Shown piece by piece: positions 55,878 through 63,775 of a stretch of 64,000 nt of DNA. The stretch comes from Roseovarius sp. W115. Its GTDB lineage: Bacteria; Pseudomonadota; Alphaproteobacteria; Rhodobacterales; Rhodobacteraceae. Where the stretch lies: contig NZ_CP146606.1 in assembly GCF_032842945.2 (NCBI RefSeq), positions 2,298,501 through 2,362,500 of the forward strand, given 5' to 3'. A program made the translations under genes and the position numbers. The notes below the pieces were generated by a model that saw nothing but the letters and a program-made list of their open reading frames with translations, was not told the origin of the DNA and did not search any database. Within the stretch, counting starts at the first letter, position 1; every line of letters begins with the position of its first letter.

Positions 55878-56899
55878 AGGGCCGGGTGGTCGCACTGGGT
55901 CACGTTGGCGAGGCCGAGGCCGCGGCCCTGATCGAAGACGGACAGCTGGTTGATTTTCTCCGCGACAGTGATCAGCCGCGCCCGGGAACGATTTACCGTG
56001 CTATCTCGGATCGTCCGGTTAAGGGGCAGGGTGGCATGTTCGTCAAGACGCCCGATGGCATGGGGTTTTTAAGAAATATCAAGGGCTTGGGGGCAGGGAA
56101 ACCTATTCTTGTACAGGTCACAGGATATGCAGAGCCGGGCAAAGCTATTCCCGTCGCCGCGCGGCTTTTGTTCAAGAGCCGATATGCGATTGTGACACCC
56201 CATGCCCCTGGTGTGAATGTCTCACGCGCCATTCGCGATGAAGACCACCGGGATGCGCTGGTTGTTTTGGGCAAGACGGCTATGGACGGATGTGAGGCGG
56301 GATTAATCCTGCGTTCATCCTGCGCCGAGGCAGAGGATGACGCGATTGCCGAAGACATCGCGCAAATGGTGTCGGTCGCCTCACAAGTGGCCGGGGATGC
56401 CGATGAGGGAGGGCCGGAGAAACTGCTGGAAGGCGATGGGCCGCATGAGTTGGCCTGGCGCGATTGGCCGCAGCCCGATCTTTGGTCTGATGCTTCGCAA
56501 GGCTTTGAAGATCATGGGGTTTTGGATCTTCTCGATGGTTTTATGCAGTCGCATGTAAAGCTCTCGGGCGGGGCTTCCCTCTATGTTGAACCCACACGGG
56601 CCTTGATTGCAGTAGACGTAAATACAGGTGCAGACACGTCCGCATCCGCAGGTCTCAAGGCCAATCTTGCCGCGGCACAGGCCTTGCCTCGGGAGCTTCG
56701 CGTGCGGGGTTTGGGCGGACAAGTTGTGCTTGACCTGGCCCCGATGCCCAAGCGGGACCGCCGTGCATTCGAAAGCGCCCTGCGCGCGGCGTTTCGCAAG
56801 GACACGGTCGAAACGACACTGGTCGGTTGGACGCCGCTGGGGCATTATGAGTTGCAACGCAAGCGGGATCGCTTGCCTTTGAGCGGGGGAATGACATGA
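55874..56899 (+). CDS. Ribonuclease E/G family protein (short form)
   Basis: 341 residues, shorter than RNase G (about 490). The catalytic Mg2+ site is intact: [20 protein letters not shown] (first Asp) and [20 protein letters not shown] (second Asp), with [13 protein letters not shown] between. The N-terminal S1 domain is reduced, and no zinc-link cysteines are visible after the catalytic part. Short RNase E/G proteins in this position between maf and yacG are usual in alphaproteobacteria. It overlaps both neighbours by ATGA. Confidence 0.9.
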   Translation: MKGRVVALGHVGEAEAAALIEDGQLVDFLRDSDQPRPGTIYRAISDRPVKGQGGMFVKTPDGMGFLRNIKGLGAGKPILVQVTGYAEPGKAIPVAARLLFKSRYAIVTPHAPGVNVSRAIRDEDHRDALVVLGKTAMDGCEAGLILRSSCAEAEDDAIAEDIAQMVSVASQVAGDADEGGPEKLLEGDGPHELAWRDWPQPDLWSDASQGFEDHGVLDLLDGFMQSHVKLSGGASLYVEPTRALIAVDVNTGADTSASAGLKANLAAAQALPRELRVRGLGGQVVLDLAPMPKRDRRAFESALRAAFRKDTVETTLVGWTPLGHYELQRKRDRLPLSGGMT

Positions 56900-57081
56900 G
56901 CTGTCCAATCTGCGGAAAAGACACGGTTCAAGCGGTGCGTCCGTTTTGCTCCAAGCGCTGTGCGGATGTGGATCTGGCAAATTGGATGCGCGGGAAATAT
57001 GTCGTGGCGTCTGATGATGCAGACGAGGCGGACGAGGTTGAATTACGCTTACCAGACTTCACGAAAAGACCGATGAATTGA
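56896..57081 (+). CDS. yacG: DNA gyrase inhibitor YacG (zinc protein)
   Basis: 61 residues. Four zinc cysteines: [20 protein letters not shown] and then RCADVDLANWM (CxxC plus FCSxRC). The rest is an acidic tail (SDDADEADEVELRLPDFTKR). YacG binds GyrB and blocks DNA binding. It overlaps the RNase E/G gene by ATGA and closes the infA block. Confidence 0.95.
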   Translation: MSCPICGKDTVQAVRPFCSKRCADVDLANWMRGKYVVASDDADEADEVELRLPDFTKRPMN

Positions 57082-57153
57082 ACGAAAATGCCTCTGGACA
57101 GCGCCAAGCAGGTCGCCTAGAACGCTGCGACGTAAACGCCCCGCGTTTCACGT

Positions 57154-57228
57154 GCCCGGGTAGCTCAGGGGTAGAGCAGTGGATTGAAAATCCTCGTGTC
57201 GGTGGTTCGATTCCGCCCCCGGGCACCA
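57154..57228 (+). tRNA. tRNA-Phe (GAA), with encoded CCA
   Basis: 75 bases. Acceptor GCCCGGG/CCCGGGC, D-arm GCTC-AGGGGTA-GAGC, anticodon loop TTGAAAA (anticodon GAA), T-arm GGTGG-TTCGATT-CCGCC, discriminator A and CCA. The anticodon stem GTGGA/TCCTC has a T-T mismatch at positions 28-42, unusual for an otherwise canonical tRNA. An integrase follows, but the nearest tRNA-derived fragment is from another tRNA. Confidence 0.95.
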
Positions 57229-57293
57229 TTAAAATCAAGCACGATACTTAGACTGCGCGGTTGTCTTCGGATGCATGGTCGCGGATTAAAACG

Positions 57294-57340
57294 TGGCGAT
57301 CCCGGAAGGACTCGAACCCTCAGCCTGCTGATTAGAAGTC
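57294..57340 (-). other. 3' half of a tRNA-Arg(UCU), probable att remnant at an island border
   Basis: On the minus strand: GACTTCTAATCAGC (anticodon loop CTTCTAA, anticodon TCT, with its 3' stem TCAGC), variable region AGGCT, T-arm GAGGG-TTCGAGT-CCTTC, acceptor strand CGGGATC, discriminator G and CCA (57296-57294). Sequence 5' of the anticodon loop does not pair (only GA of GCTGA is kept), so this is a truncated copy. It lies between tRNA-Phe and an integrase, as expected for the host-side junction of an integrated element. Confidence 0.8.
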
Positions 57341-57501
57341 TTACAGTGTTACTTCTTTGTGCTGCAGCGTGCTTCGATTTTCTTCTTATATATTATATAA
57401 TTCAAATTTTTGATGCTTCTTTTGCTTCGATAGACTTCGTGTAAGCTCTCCAAAATTTGCTTACCTATTGCTTACCTGTTTGATAGGTGCATAATTTGAT
57501 C

Positions 57502-58659
57502 ATGCCGAAAACGCAGCTCACGAAAACCAGAATAGATCGAACTCAGCCCGGAAACCGAGATGTGATCTATTGGGATCGGGCTTTGCCGGGATTTGGGTTG
57601 CGGGTTAAATCAACCGGAGTGAAAAGCTTCGTCGTGCAGTACCGCAATCGACAGACTGGACGATCTAAGCGCAAGACGCTTGGTCAATATGGACCAACCA
57701 TGTCGCTCAACGATGCTCGGGAAATTGCGCGCGGAATGCTTGCTGATGTTGTGCGAGGCGGTGACCCGGTGGCGGACGCTCAGTTCCTTCGCCAGTCTCC
57801 GTCTGTAGCGGACCTAGCGGAGCAGTACTTGACAGAACATGCCGTTCCTAAGAAGCGTCCTGCCAGCGTTCGAAACGATCGCTCAATGTTGGATCGTTAT
57901 GTCATTCCGCATTTGGGGCACCTCCGTGTTTTCGAGGTTACCTACAAAGATGTTCAGCGATTGCACAACAGAATGTCTCAAACTCCATACCAGGCTAACC
58001 GAACGCTGGCTTTACTGTCCAAAACATTCGAGCTTTCGATCCGATGGGGTATGCGCAAAGACAACCCGGCCCGGGGAGTGGAGAAATTTGCAGAAGAAAA
58101 GCGTCAACGTTGGCTGTCCGATGACGAACTGAACAGGCTGATGAAGGCCTTGTCAGATCACCCAAACCAGATTGCTGCAAATGCGATTCGACTGCAGTTG
58201 CTGACAGGGGCGCGGATCGGAGAAGTTTTATCTTCCACTTGGGAAGATTTTGCTCTCGATCGTGGCGTCTGGATAAAACCGTCGCATCACACAAAGCAGA
58301 AGCGCTCCGAACATCTACCATTGTCACGTGCTTCAATAGAGTTGCTCACAAGGATGCACGCAGAATCGTTCTCGTACAGCAGATTTCTATTTCCTGGACG
58401 TTCTCCAGATCAGCCCTACAGAGACCTGAAGGCGTTTTGGCGCTCGGTTACAAAAACAGCAGAGCTTGCGGACTACCGTATTCACGACAACCGTCACACT
58501 CATGCATCTCATTTGGTTTCAAGCGGATTGAGTCTTCCCATTGTCGGTAGACTGCTCGGGCATACAAACCCATCAACCACGCAACGATATGCCCACCTGG
58601 CAGATGATCCACTGCGCGAAGCGGCGGAAATAATGGCTCGGAAGATGTCGAAGGAGTAA
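57502..58659 (+). CDS. Site-specific tyrosine integrase (P4-type, DUF4102 arm-binding domain)
   Basis: 385 residues from ATG 57502. N-terminal arm-binding domain: VIYWDRALPGFGLRVKSTGV, KTLGQYGPTMSLNDAREIAR. SAM-like core-binding domain: VADLAEQYLTEHAVPKKRPA. Catalytic domain: first Arg in LLTGARIGEVLSSTWEDFAL, HxxRH in HDNRHTHASHLVSSGLSLPI, GRLLGHTNPSTTQRYAHLAD with His and the nucleophilic Tyr. The third residue N in HDNRH is usually L. It lies beside the tRNA-Arg remnant and should have mediated that integration. Codon use and base composition look less GC-rich than in the core. Confidence 0.92.
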   Translation: MPKTQLTKTRIDRTQPGNRDVIYWDRALPGFGLRVKSTGVKSFVVQYRNRQTGRSKRKTLGQYGPTMSLNDAREIARGMLADVVRGGDPVADAQFLRQSPSVADLAEQYLTEHAVPKKRPASVRNDRSMLDRYVIPHLGHLRVFEVTYKDVQRLHNRMSQTPYQANRTLALLSKTFELSIRWGMRKDNPARGVEKFAEEKRQRWLSDDELNRLMKALSDHPNQIAANAIRLQLLTGARIGEVLSSTWEDFALDRGVWIKPSHHTKQKRSEHLPLSRASIELLTRMHAESFSYSRFLFPGRSPDQPYRDLKAFWRSVTKTAELADYRIHDNRHTHASHLVSSGLSLPIVGRLLGHTNPSTTQRYAHLADDPLREAAEIMARKMSKE

Positions 58660-58951
58660 CAGGTTTCGGCTGGAATGCTGACTTTGCTTTCCCACGCAGC
58701 GAAATCGCTGAACGAGCCCAACCCGGAAGTGCGAATTTCTCGCTGCGCGCGCTCGCCGCGAAAGAATTTCTGCGCGCAAGGTCTTCAGCGCAGCTACACG
58801 GCGGTGAATCCGGCCATTCATTCGGGATGCCATTAGGTTTGGGGAACAAACTCACGGGTGGTAGGTCAGATGCAATCAGGTTTGCGAGTAGCATTCCAAC
58901 GTCAGCGCGGTGCTGATGCTTGGGTTCGGAGGGCGGCAAGGAGGGCACATC

Positions 58952-59584
58952 ATGCCTCGAGTCCAACTTCCTGCTGTCACCCCGAGACGTAAAGCCTGGA
59001 ACAAGGGGCGGATCATCGGCCAGAAACGACCGTTGCTACCAAAACAGGTTTGGGCGATCCGAGCGCGACTGGAGCTGGCGAACACTCTTCGTGATCTGGT
59101 GCTATTTAACGTTGCCATCGACAGCAAACTACGTGGATATGATCTGGTCAGGCTCTCTGTGGTCGATCTGGTCAAAGAGGATCGCGTCCGAGAACGGGTT
59201 TCGGTCATCCAGAGCAAAACCAAGCGGCCTGTTCAGTTTGAACTGACGGAAAACACAAGGGAAACTGTCCTAGCTTGGGACAAATCACCCGAGATGTTGG
59301 CTTGCTCGTTCATGTTTCCCAGCCGCTTCCACGATCGCCCGCATAACTCAACCCGGCAGTATGGCCGGTTGGTGCACGATTGGGTGTCGGCGATTGGTCT
59401 GGAACCGAGTGGATATGGGACGCATTCGCTGCGCCGAACCAAAGCTGCTGAGATCTACAGGAAAACAGGTAACCTGCGCGCGGTTCAGCTCTTGCTAGGA
59501 CATACAAAGGTCGACAGTACGGTGTGTTACTTGGGAGTCGAACTCGAAGATGCGCTGAGTATTGCCGAGAATATTGACCTTTAG
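58952..59584 (+). CDS. Catalytic-domain-only tyrosine recombinase
   Basis: 210 residues from ATG 58952, with AAGGAGG 8 bases upstream. All catalytic positions are present: Arg in IDSKLRGYDLVRLSVVDLVK, Lys in VIQSKTKRPVQFELTENTRE, HSLRR in YGTHSLRRTKAAEIYRKTGN, His and Tyr in LLLGHTKVDSTVCYLGVELE. There is no SAM-like or arm-binding N-terminal domain; instead there is a basic leader RRKAWNKGRIIGQKRPLLPK. Such short recombinases are scattered on plasmids and islands. Function, inversion or resolution, is unknown. Confidence 0.85.
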   Translation: MPRVQLPAVTPRRKAWNKGRIIGQKRPLLPKQVWAIRARLELANTLRDLVLFNVAIDSKLRGYDLVRLSVVDLVKEDRVRERVSVIQSKTKRPVQFELTENTRETVLAWDKSPEMLACSFMFPSRFHDRPHNSTRQYGRLVHDWVSAIGLEPSGYGTHSLRRTKAAEIYRKTGNLRAVQLLLGHTKVDSTVCYLGVELEDALSIAENIDL

Positions 59585-59941
59585 GCATTGGGCGAGCGGC
59601 TGGAGCCGCTGGCCTTTGCGGGCCGACGCGCCGCACGCATCACGTTTGACATAAAATGACCAGCGCCGCCAAAAATCTATTTGTTGTCTGGTCGCCTCAG
59701 TCATCCCAGACTAAATCAAGTTCGATCGAATTGGTAATCAACCCCAATTGACCAATCACTCAGACGGCTAACTCTTTGGCTCATGTAGCGATACGGATGG
59801 CGGCGCAAAGTTCGGGGTGCAGAATCCAGTTCCCGGGCTTCTCTTCGTGTCCGGAATCACCGCAAAAACCAATTAGCGCAGTTCCATCCAAACTCTTCGC
59901 AGGCATCTTGGAACCTGTCTCTGAAGACAGATATCCAGCAA
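59585..59941. other. 357-bp intergenic region without a recognised feature
   Basis: It contains a small hairpin (AGCGGC-TGGA-GCCGCT, 59595-59610) just after the recombinase stop, perhaps a terminator. A plus frame from 59776 has no ribosome-binding site and overlaps the gene on the other strand. I see nothing else. Confidence 0.5.
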
Positions 59942-60460
59942 TCATACGACCCGCGCTTGCCAGAACTTTTTGGCCGAGTTCGGGGACTTGTAGCTGCCAG
60001 CATCCGCAACCTTTTCCTCTGCCAACCCGTCCTCTTCCGCCAGCGACAACGCCATCAACATGGCGCGCTGCGGACGCGTCAGGTTTACAGAATTGAACGC
60101 TTCCACGTATTCGTCGGTACTCGGTACCAGCGTCCCTGTACGAGGATCCGTTCTGCGGTCTTCGTTCCTGCGGACTTCACGCGCATCGATGGCGGAATGC
60201 AAAGCGGTGATCGCGGCTTCTTCGGTCTCACCTGTGGCCTCGGCGATCATGCCACGCGCCTTCGTTGGCGGTTTGGAAAATGCGCGGGCAACGAATTTGC
60301 CGGCGAGGAGGCCCGACTTGATCTGATATCTGCCGTGTTCGCCGACTTGGATCGGGGGCTGTGTGTCTTTCTTACTGGCCTTGGCTTTCCTCTTTTTGGT
60401 CGTGCCTTTGAAGAGGTCATGGCCGGCATCTGTTCTGCCTTGTGCACTGGAACGTGTCAT
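59942..60460 (-). CDS. Hypothetical protein (accessory)
   Basis: 172 residues, AGGAAAGG before ATG. The N-terminus is Lys-rich and probably disordered (FKGTTKKRKAKASKKDTQPP). The middle has GRYQIKSGLLAGKFVARAFS, then helical EAAITALHSAIDAREVRRNE. The C-terminal third TRPQRAMLMALSLAEEDGLA looks helix-turn-helix-like. I do not recognise a family. Found in the accessory region between two recombinases and the desaturase gene. Confidence 0.6.
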   Translation of the reverse strand: MTRSSAQGRTDAGHDLFKGTTKKRKAKASKKDTQPPIQVGEHGRYQIKSGLLAGKFVARAFSKPPTKARGMIAEATGETEEAAITALHSAIDAREVRRNEDRRTDPRTGTLVPSTDEYVEAFNSVNLTRPQRAMLMALSLAEEDGLAEEKVADAGSYKSPNSAKKFWQARVV

Positions 60461-60509
60461 GGGGAACCCTTTCCTGGATTATTGAGTTTCGTGTGTCGAT
60501 GTGACCGCC

Positions 60510-61538
60510 TTACGCGGTCAGCCGCCGAGCTTCGGCGAAGGAGACCAGCCGTCGGCCCTTTTCATCCCAAAGCGCCAGCATTGCGCAGCGCAGGCTGTCA
60601 CGGAAGGTGAGACGCCGGACATTGGCGAGAGCGTCATGGTCGCGAAGGACTTCGGGAAGACGGTAGAATGGGATTCGGCTCGCCAGGTGATGAACGTGGT
60701 GGACGCCGATATTCCCGGTGATCCAGCGCAGAATGCCGGGCAGCGCATAGTGTGAACTACCCTCCAGCGCTGCTTCATGAATGTTCCAATCCTCGTCGCG
60801 TTGCCAGCTGGTTTCCTCGAATTGGTGCTGAATGTAAAAGAGCCACATGCCGGTCATCGCCGCGAGAAACATCGTTGGAAGAAACACGAACACCAGTACA
60901 TGCCAACCGCTGAACCAGACGAGCGTTGCCAGGACAGCGGCGATAGCTGCATTTGTCGCGAGCGCGCTCAGCCAATAGTGCCAGCCTGATCGCATCAAAC
61001 CGACCGGCAGCCGGTTCTGGATGAAGAAGGTATAAAATGGCACGACCCCGAACAGGAAGACCGGATTGCGGACAAGGCGGTACAAGCTCCGGCCGATCCA
61101 CCCCTTTTCCCGATATTCTCTGACAGTCATCGTCGGCAGATCGCCAATGCCCCGACGGTCCAGATTGCCGGTTGTCGCATGGTGGATCGAGTGGGTTTCG
61201 CGCCAGACATCATAGGGCGTCAGCGTCACCACGCCTATGGCACGTCCCAACCAGTCGCACGCGCTCCGACTGCGAAACAAGGACCCGTGGCCGCAATCGT
61301 GCTGGATCATGAAAAGACGGACCAGGAAGGCCGCGTTTCCCAATGCCAAAATGACGGCCAGCACGGTGCTGACCGACAGCATCCACCAGGCCACTGCCCA
61401 AATCGCGACAAACGGCGCAACCGTGACAAACAGCTCTAAAAGGCTTCGGGCCGTGTTCGGTGTGCGGTATCGCGCCATAAGGCGCGTCCATTCCAGGGCG
61501 TCTCGTTCCGGTTGGGTCGTTTTGGATGGCTTTCTCAT
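60510..61538 (-). CDS. Membrane fatty acid desaturase
   Basis: 342 residues from ATG 61538 (MRKPSKTTQPERDALEWTRL); in-frame ATGs at 61556 and 61574 lie in or before a perfect hairpin and have poor context. Three His boxes of membrane desaturases: MIQHDCGHGSLFRSRSACDW (HDCGH), ETHSIHHATTGNLDRRGIGD (HxxHH) and NIGVHHVHHLASRIPFYRLP (HHVHH). Hydrophobic helices separate them. It introduces double bonds into acyl chains, raising membrane fluidity. It follows a cspA paralogue on the same strand by about 40 bases, suggesting a joint cold response. Confidence 0.88.
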   Translation of the reverse strand: MRKPSKTTQPERDALEWTRLMARYRTPNTARSLLELFVTVAPFVAIWAVAWWMLSVSTVLAVILALGNAAFLVRLFMIQHDCGHGSLFRSRSACDWLGRAIGVVTLTPYDVWRETHSIHHATTGNLDRRGIGDLPTMTVREYREKGWIGRSLYRLVRNPVFLFGVVPFYTFFIQNRLPVGLMRSGWHYWLSALATNAAIAAVLATLVWFSGWHVLVFVFLPTMFLAAMTGMWLFYIQHQFEETSWQRDEDWNIHEAALEGSSHYALPGILRWITGNIGVHHVHHLASRIPFYRLPEVLRDHDALANVRRLTFRDSLRCAMLALWDEKGRRLVSFAEARRLTA

Positions 61539-61544
61539 GGCGAT

Positions 61545-61567
61545 GGGGCGCTCCATAGGAGCGCCCC
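61545..61567. promoter_or_regulatory. Perfect 10-bp hairpin between cspA and the desaturase gene
   Basis: GGGGCGCTCC (61545-61554), loop ATA, GGAGCGCCCC (61558-61567). In the minus-strand transcript it begins 10 bases after the cspA stop and ends 6 bases before desaturase ATG 61538. It hides the GGAG closest to that start. No T-run, so control of translation or mRNA processing is likelier than termination. Confidence 0.7.
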
Positions 61568-61577
61568 GTTGCATTGT

Positions 61578-61784
61578 TCAGGCAAGCGCGATGTTGGTTG
61601 CGCTTTCGCGGCCGTCGCGGCCGGCCTCGACATCGAAGGTCACCTTTTGATCGTCTTTCAAAGTAGTCATCCCCGACTTCTCGAGGGCGGAGATGTGCAA
61701 GAACACATCCTTGCCTCCTGTGTCAGGTGCAATGAAGCCGAAGCCTTTGGTGGCGTTGAACCATTTCACTGTGCCGTTGGCCAT
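61578..61784 (-). CDS. Cold-shock protein, second CspA paralogue
   Basis: 68 residues. [23 protein letters not shown]1 KGFGFI, RNP2 DVFLHIS. It is close to the CspA at 34934, with differences such as LEKSGMTTLKDDQKVTFDVE. The ribosome-binding site is AAGGAA. The 5' UTR holds the same stem-loop as that gene, and the desaturase gene follows directly. Confidence 0.95.
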   Translation of the reverse strand: MANGTVKWFNATKGFGFIAPDTGGKDVFLHISALEKSGMTTLKDDQKVTFDVEAGRDGRESATNIALA

Positions 61785-61805
61785 GTGAATTTTCCTTAAT
61801 TGATC

Positions 61806-61864
61806 GCTGCCCGCGACATGCGGCAGCCCGGCTTCTCACGACAGTGTCGAGTGCTGTGAGCCGG
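61806..61864 (-). promoter_or_regulatory. Conserved cspA 5'-UTR stem-loop element (copy 2)
   Basis: Plus-strand GCTGCC (61806-61811) pairs with GGCAGC (61822-61827), CCGGC follows, and TCGAGTGCTGTGAGCCGG ends at 61864. Compared with copy 1 the hairpin differs at two loop positions only, while the spacer between hairpin and distal block varies. Two copies in front of two paralogous genes suggest a regulatory RNA, not chance. Confidence 0.7.
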
Positions 61865-62041
61865 TAAAGGAAAACAGAAAGTCGAATGGAGGTCAGTAGC
61901 AAGTTTTACATGGTGACCGCCCGGAAGGTTTACAAGGTGCGCGCTATCTGCTTGCCGATGTTTCCTTTTGCCAAGTGAGCATCTATCCCCTATAGCTCAC
62001 AAGCTGCCGGATACCCTGGCAGCCAGAAAAGGAAAGCCAGA

Positions 62042-62176
62042 ATGTCGTTCAACGACTTGGCGAAGAAAGAGGCCGCCGCCAAAAAGGCCCCTCAAGAAAA
62101 AGATAAGCAGTCGCGGACTGCAATCGAACAGCCTCCTGAATCAAAGACCGAATCGACAGATCTGAAAACGAGTTGA
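62042..62176 (+). CDS. Small charged hypothetical protein
   Basis: 44 residues from ATG 62042, AGGAAAG about 6 bases upstream. It starts MSFNDLAKKEAAAKKAPQEK and continues DKQSRTAIEQPP, a low-complexity Lys/Ala/Glu/Pro chain, probably disordered. No family is recognised. It diverges from cspA and may share its promoter region. Confidence 0.55.
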   Translation: MSFNDLAKKEAAAKKAPQEKDKQSRTAIEQPPESKTESTDLKTS

Positions 62177-62230
62177 GAGGCGCGATTGAGCATTTAGGCT
62201 TCGCTCATATCCAGCGTTAGAGGGTCGGCG

Positions 62231-62467
62231 TTACGAGCGTCTCGAAAGGTTGCCGCCAACAATGATCTCATTGATCAGCTTGGCGGTTGCCGCATGCAAT
62301 TTTCGCTCTGTTTCCGGGCCTTGGGCATTTTCGTGGGTGGCTGCTGCATCGCGGAGAATGCCCACAATCTCGCGTTCCGGCAGCAGATTGCGTTCTTGCA
62401 AGGCAAGTAGGAGGGCCTCGCAAATCGAGAAGGCGGCCATGCCTGCGGGGTCTTGTGGGTCTGACAT
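62231..62467 (-). CDS. Small helical hypothetical protein
   Basis: 78 residues from ATG 62467 (MSDPQDPAGMAAFSICEALL); ATG 62473 is an alternative. The chain is helical: LALQERNLLPEREIVGILRD, ATHENAQGPETERKLHAATA, KLINEIIVGG. I know no named family. It is divergent from the Crp/Fnr gene with 145 bp between, so it may be that regulator's target. Confidence 0.6.
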   Translation of the reverse strand: MSDPQDPAGMAAFSICEALLLALQERNLLPEREIVGILRDAAATHENAQGPETERKLHAATAKLINEIIVGGNLSRRS

Positions 62468-62612
62468 CGGCATTCCACTTTCGTTCGTTGTATTGCGACC
62501 GGGTTGGGTCTTGATCGTCCTAAACTCACAAAGAGTTTGGTATTCCGTACTGATCGAAAGCAGTCTCGGCGCCAAAATCTTCCAAGAGTATGCGCCGGTT
62601 CGGGAGGGATCG

Positions 62613-63347
62613 ATGATAAACATCAAAGCCAGTCCGCTAACCCAAAAGCTCTCCGCGTTCGTTGCACTGTCGGAGACTGAACTGGCCGTTCTTGAGCGCT
62701 TGCATCAGCGGAGGAGGTCTTTCTCTGTGGGGCGCGATTTGGTTCACCAGGGCCAATCCGAACAGGCTGCCTACATCCTGGCAGCGGGTTGGGTCGTTTC
62801 TTACAAGATCCAGGCTGACGGGTCGCGGCAGATCGTTGATTTCCAGATACCGGGGGATTTTCTAGGGCTGCGCAGCGTTCTTTTGCACACATCGGATCAT
62901 GGGATAGAACCAATCGTCGATATTGAGGCGGCGGAAGTTCTGGTGAGCGATCTCCTGCACGCCTTCGCAGAGACACCCCGGTTGGCTACGGCCATTCTTT
63001 GGGCCGTGTCACGCGACGAAGCGATGGTTGTCGAGCATCTGGTTGGGCTGGGGCGGCGCGATGCGGATGCACGCATGGCGCATTTCCTGCTGGAGCTTGG
63101 CGTGAGACTGTCCCTCGTCGGTATGGGAAGTCGGCAAGGCTATGCCTGCCCGCTCACGCAGTATCATCTGGCTGATGCGTTGGGGTTAAGCGCCATCCAT
63201 GTTAACCGCGTCCTTCGCAAGCTCCGCGAAGGCGGGCTCGTCACGTTTCAGGGCGGGCTTGTTACGTTCGATGACTACGAGGGACTGGTTGCATTGGCGG
63301 ATTTCGATCCGGCCTATCTCGATCAGTCACGACCTCTTTTGCCGTGA
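62613..63347 (+). CDS. Crp/Fnr family transcriptional regulator
   Basis: 244 residues from ATG 62613 with GGGAGGG upstream; a longer frame back to 62250 runs antisense to the small gene. Cyclic-nucleotide-binding fold: RRSFSVGRDLVHQGQSEQAA, YILAAGWVVSYKIQADGSRQ, VDFQIPGDFLGLRSVLL. C-terminal helix-turn-helix: YACPLTQYHLADALGLSAIH, VNRVLRKLREGGLVTFQGGL. No N-terminal Cys cluster of Fnr, so it does not sense oxygen through FeS. Signal unknown; related proteins in this family are often stress regulators. Confidence 0.9.
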   Translation: MINIKASPLTQKLSAFVALSETELAVLERLHQRRRSFSVGRDLVHQGQSEQAAYILAAGWVVSYKIQADGSRQIVDFQIPGDFLGLRSVLLHTSDHGIEPIVDIEAAEVLVSDLLHAFAETPRLATAILWAVSRDEAMVVEHLVGLGRRDADARMAHFLLELGVRLSLVGMGSRQGYACPLTQYHLADALGLSAIHVNRVLRKLREGGLVTFQGGLVTFDDYEGLVALADFDPAYLDQSRPLLP

Positions 63348-63405
63348 AACGACCGCCCCAAGTCAGGCTTTGGGCGGCCCTGCAGTCTTTTCACAGTTAC
63401 CGACA

Positions 63406-63606
63406 TTAAACCAATGCGCGGCTTGCCTGCTTGAGTTCGTTGTGAGCCTCTTCGTGGTTTTCGGCTTCATGGGCCTTTTCAGCGGCCTGATAGTGCTTCA
63501 GCGCTGCGGCCTTCTTGGGGCCTTCTGGCGCCTTGTCCCAGGCAGCCTTGACCGAGGCCATGTGTTTCACGGTCTGGTTTTCCTCGGATTGGTTTTCTTC
63601 ATTCAT
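63406..63606 (-). CDS. Small charged helical hypothetical protein
   Basis: 66 residues from ATG 63606, AGGAAAGGA upstream. MNEENQSEENQTVKHMASVK, AAWDKAPEGPKKAAALKHYQ, AAEKAHEAENHEEAHNELKQ: a single amphipathic helical array rich in Ala, Glu, Lys and His. I recall similar small proteins in rhizobia and Rhodobacteraceae, without an assigned function. It is convergent with the Crp/Fnr gene. Confidence 0.6.
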   Translation of the reverse strand: MNEENQSEENQTVKHMASVKAAWDKAPEGPKKAAALKHYQAAEKAHEAENHEEAHNELKQASRALV

Positions 63607-63775
63607 CGAATGTCCTTTCCTGGACAGTCCGAGAAACAAGAGGCGCAAAATGCATACAGTTCTATTGAGGAACTGCATGTGCCCCGCGCCTCTGAGCTAC
63701 TCGGAAAAAACCACCATGACTTTCGGTGGACAGGTTCACTTATCCGGTTTCTCGGTGTTTTTGCACTGACGCAGG

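Noticed and set aside
57184..57444. Plus frame starting inside tRNA-Phe
   Set aside because: Covers a tRNA and a tRNA remnant; chance open frame.
59776..60096. Plus-strand 106-codon frame in the island gap
   Set aside because: No ribosome-binding site, overlaps the better-supported minus-strand gene at 59942-60460, and low-complexity Ser/Pro composition.
62003..62023. GCTGCC...GGCAGC hairpin near the 44-residue gene as a third cspA-type element
   Set aside because: Only the six-base arms match; flanking CCGGC and the distal TCGAGTGC block are missing.
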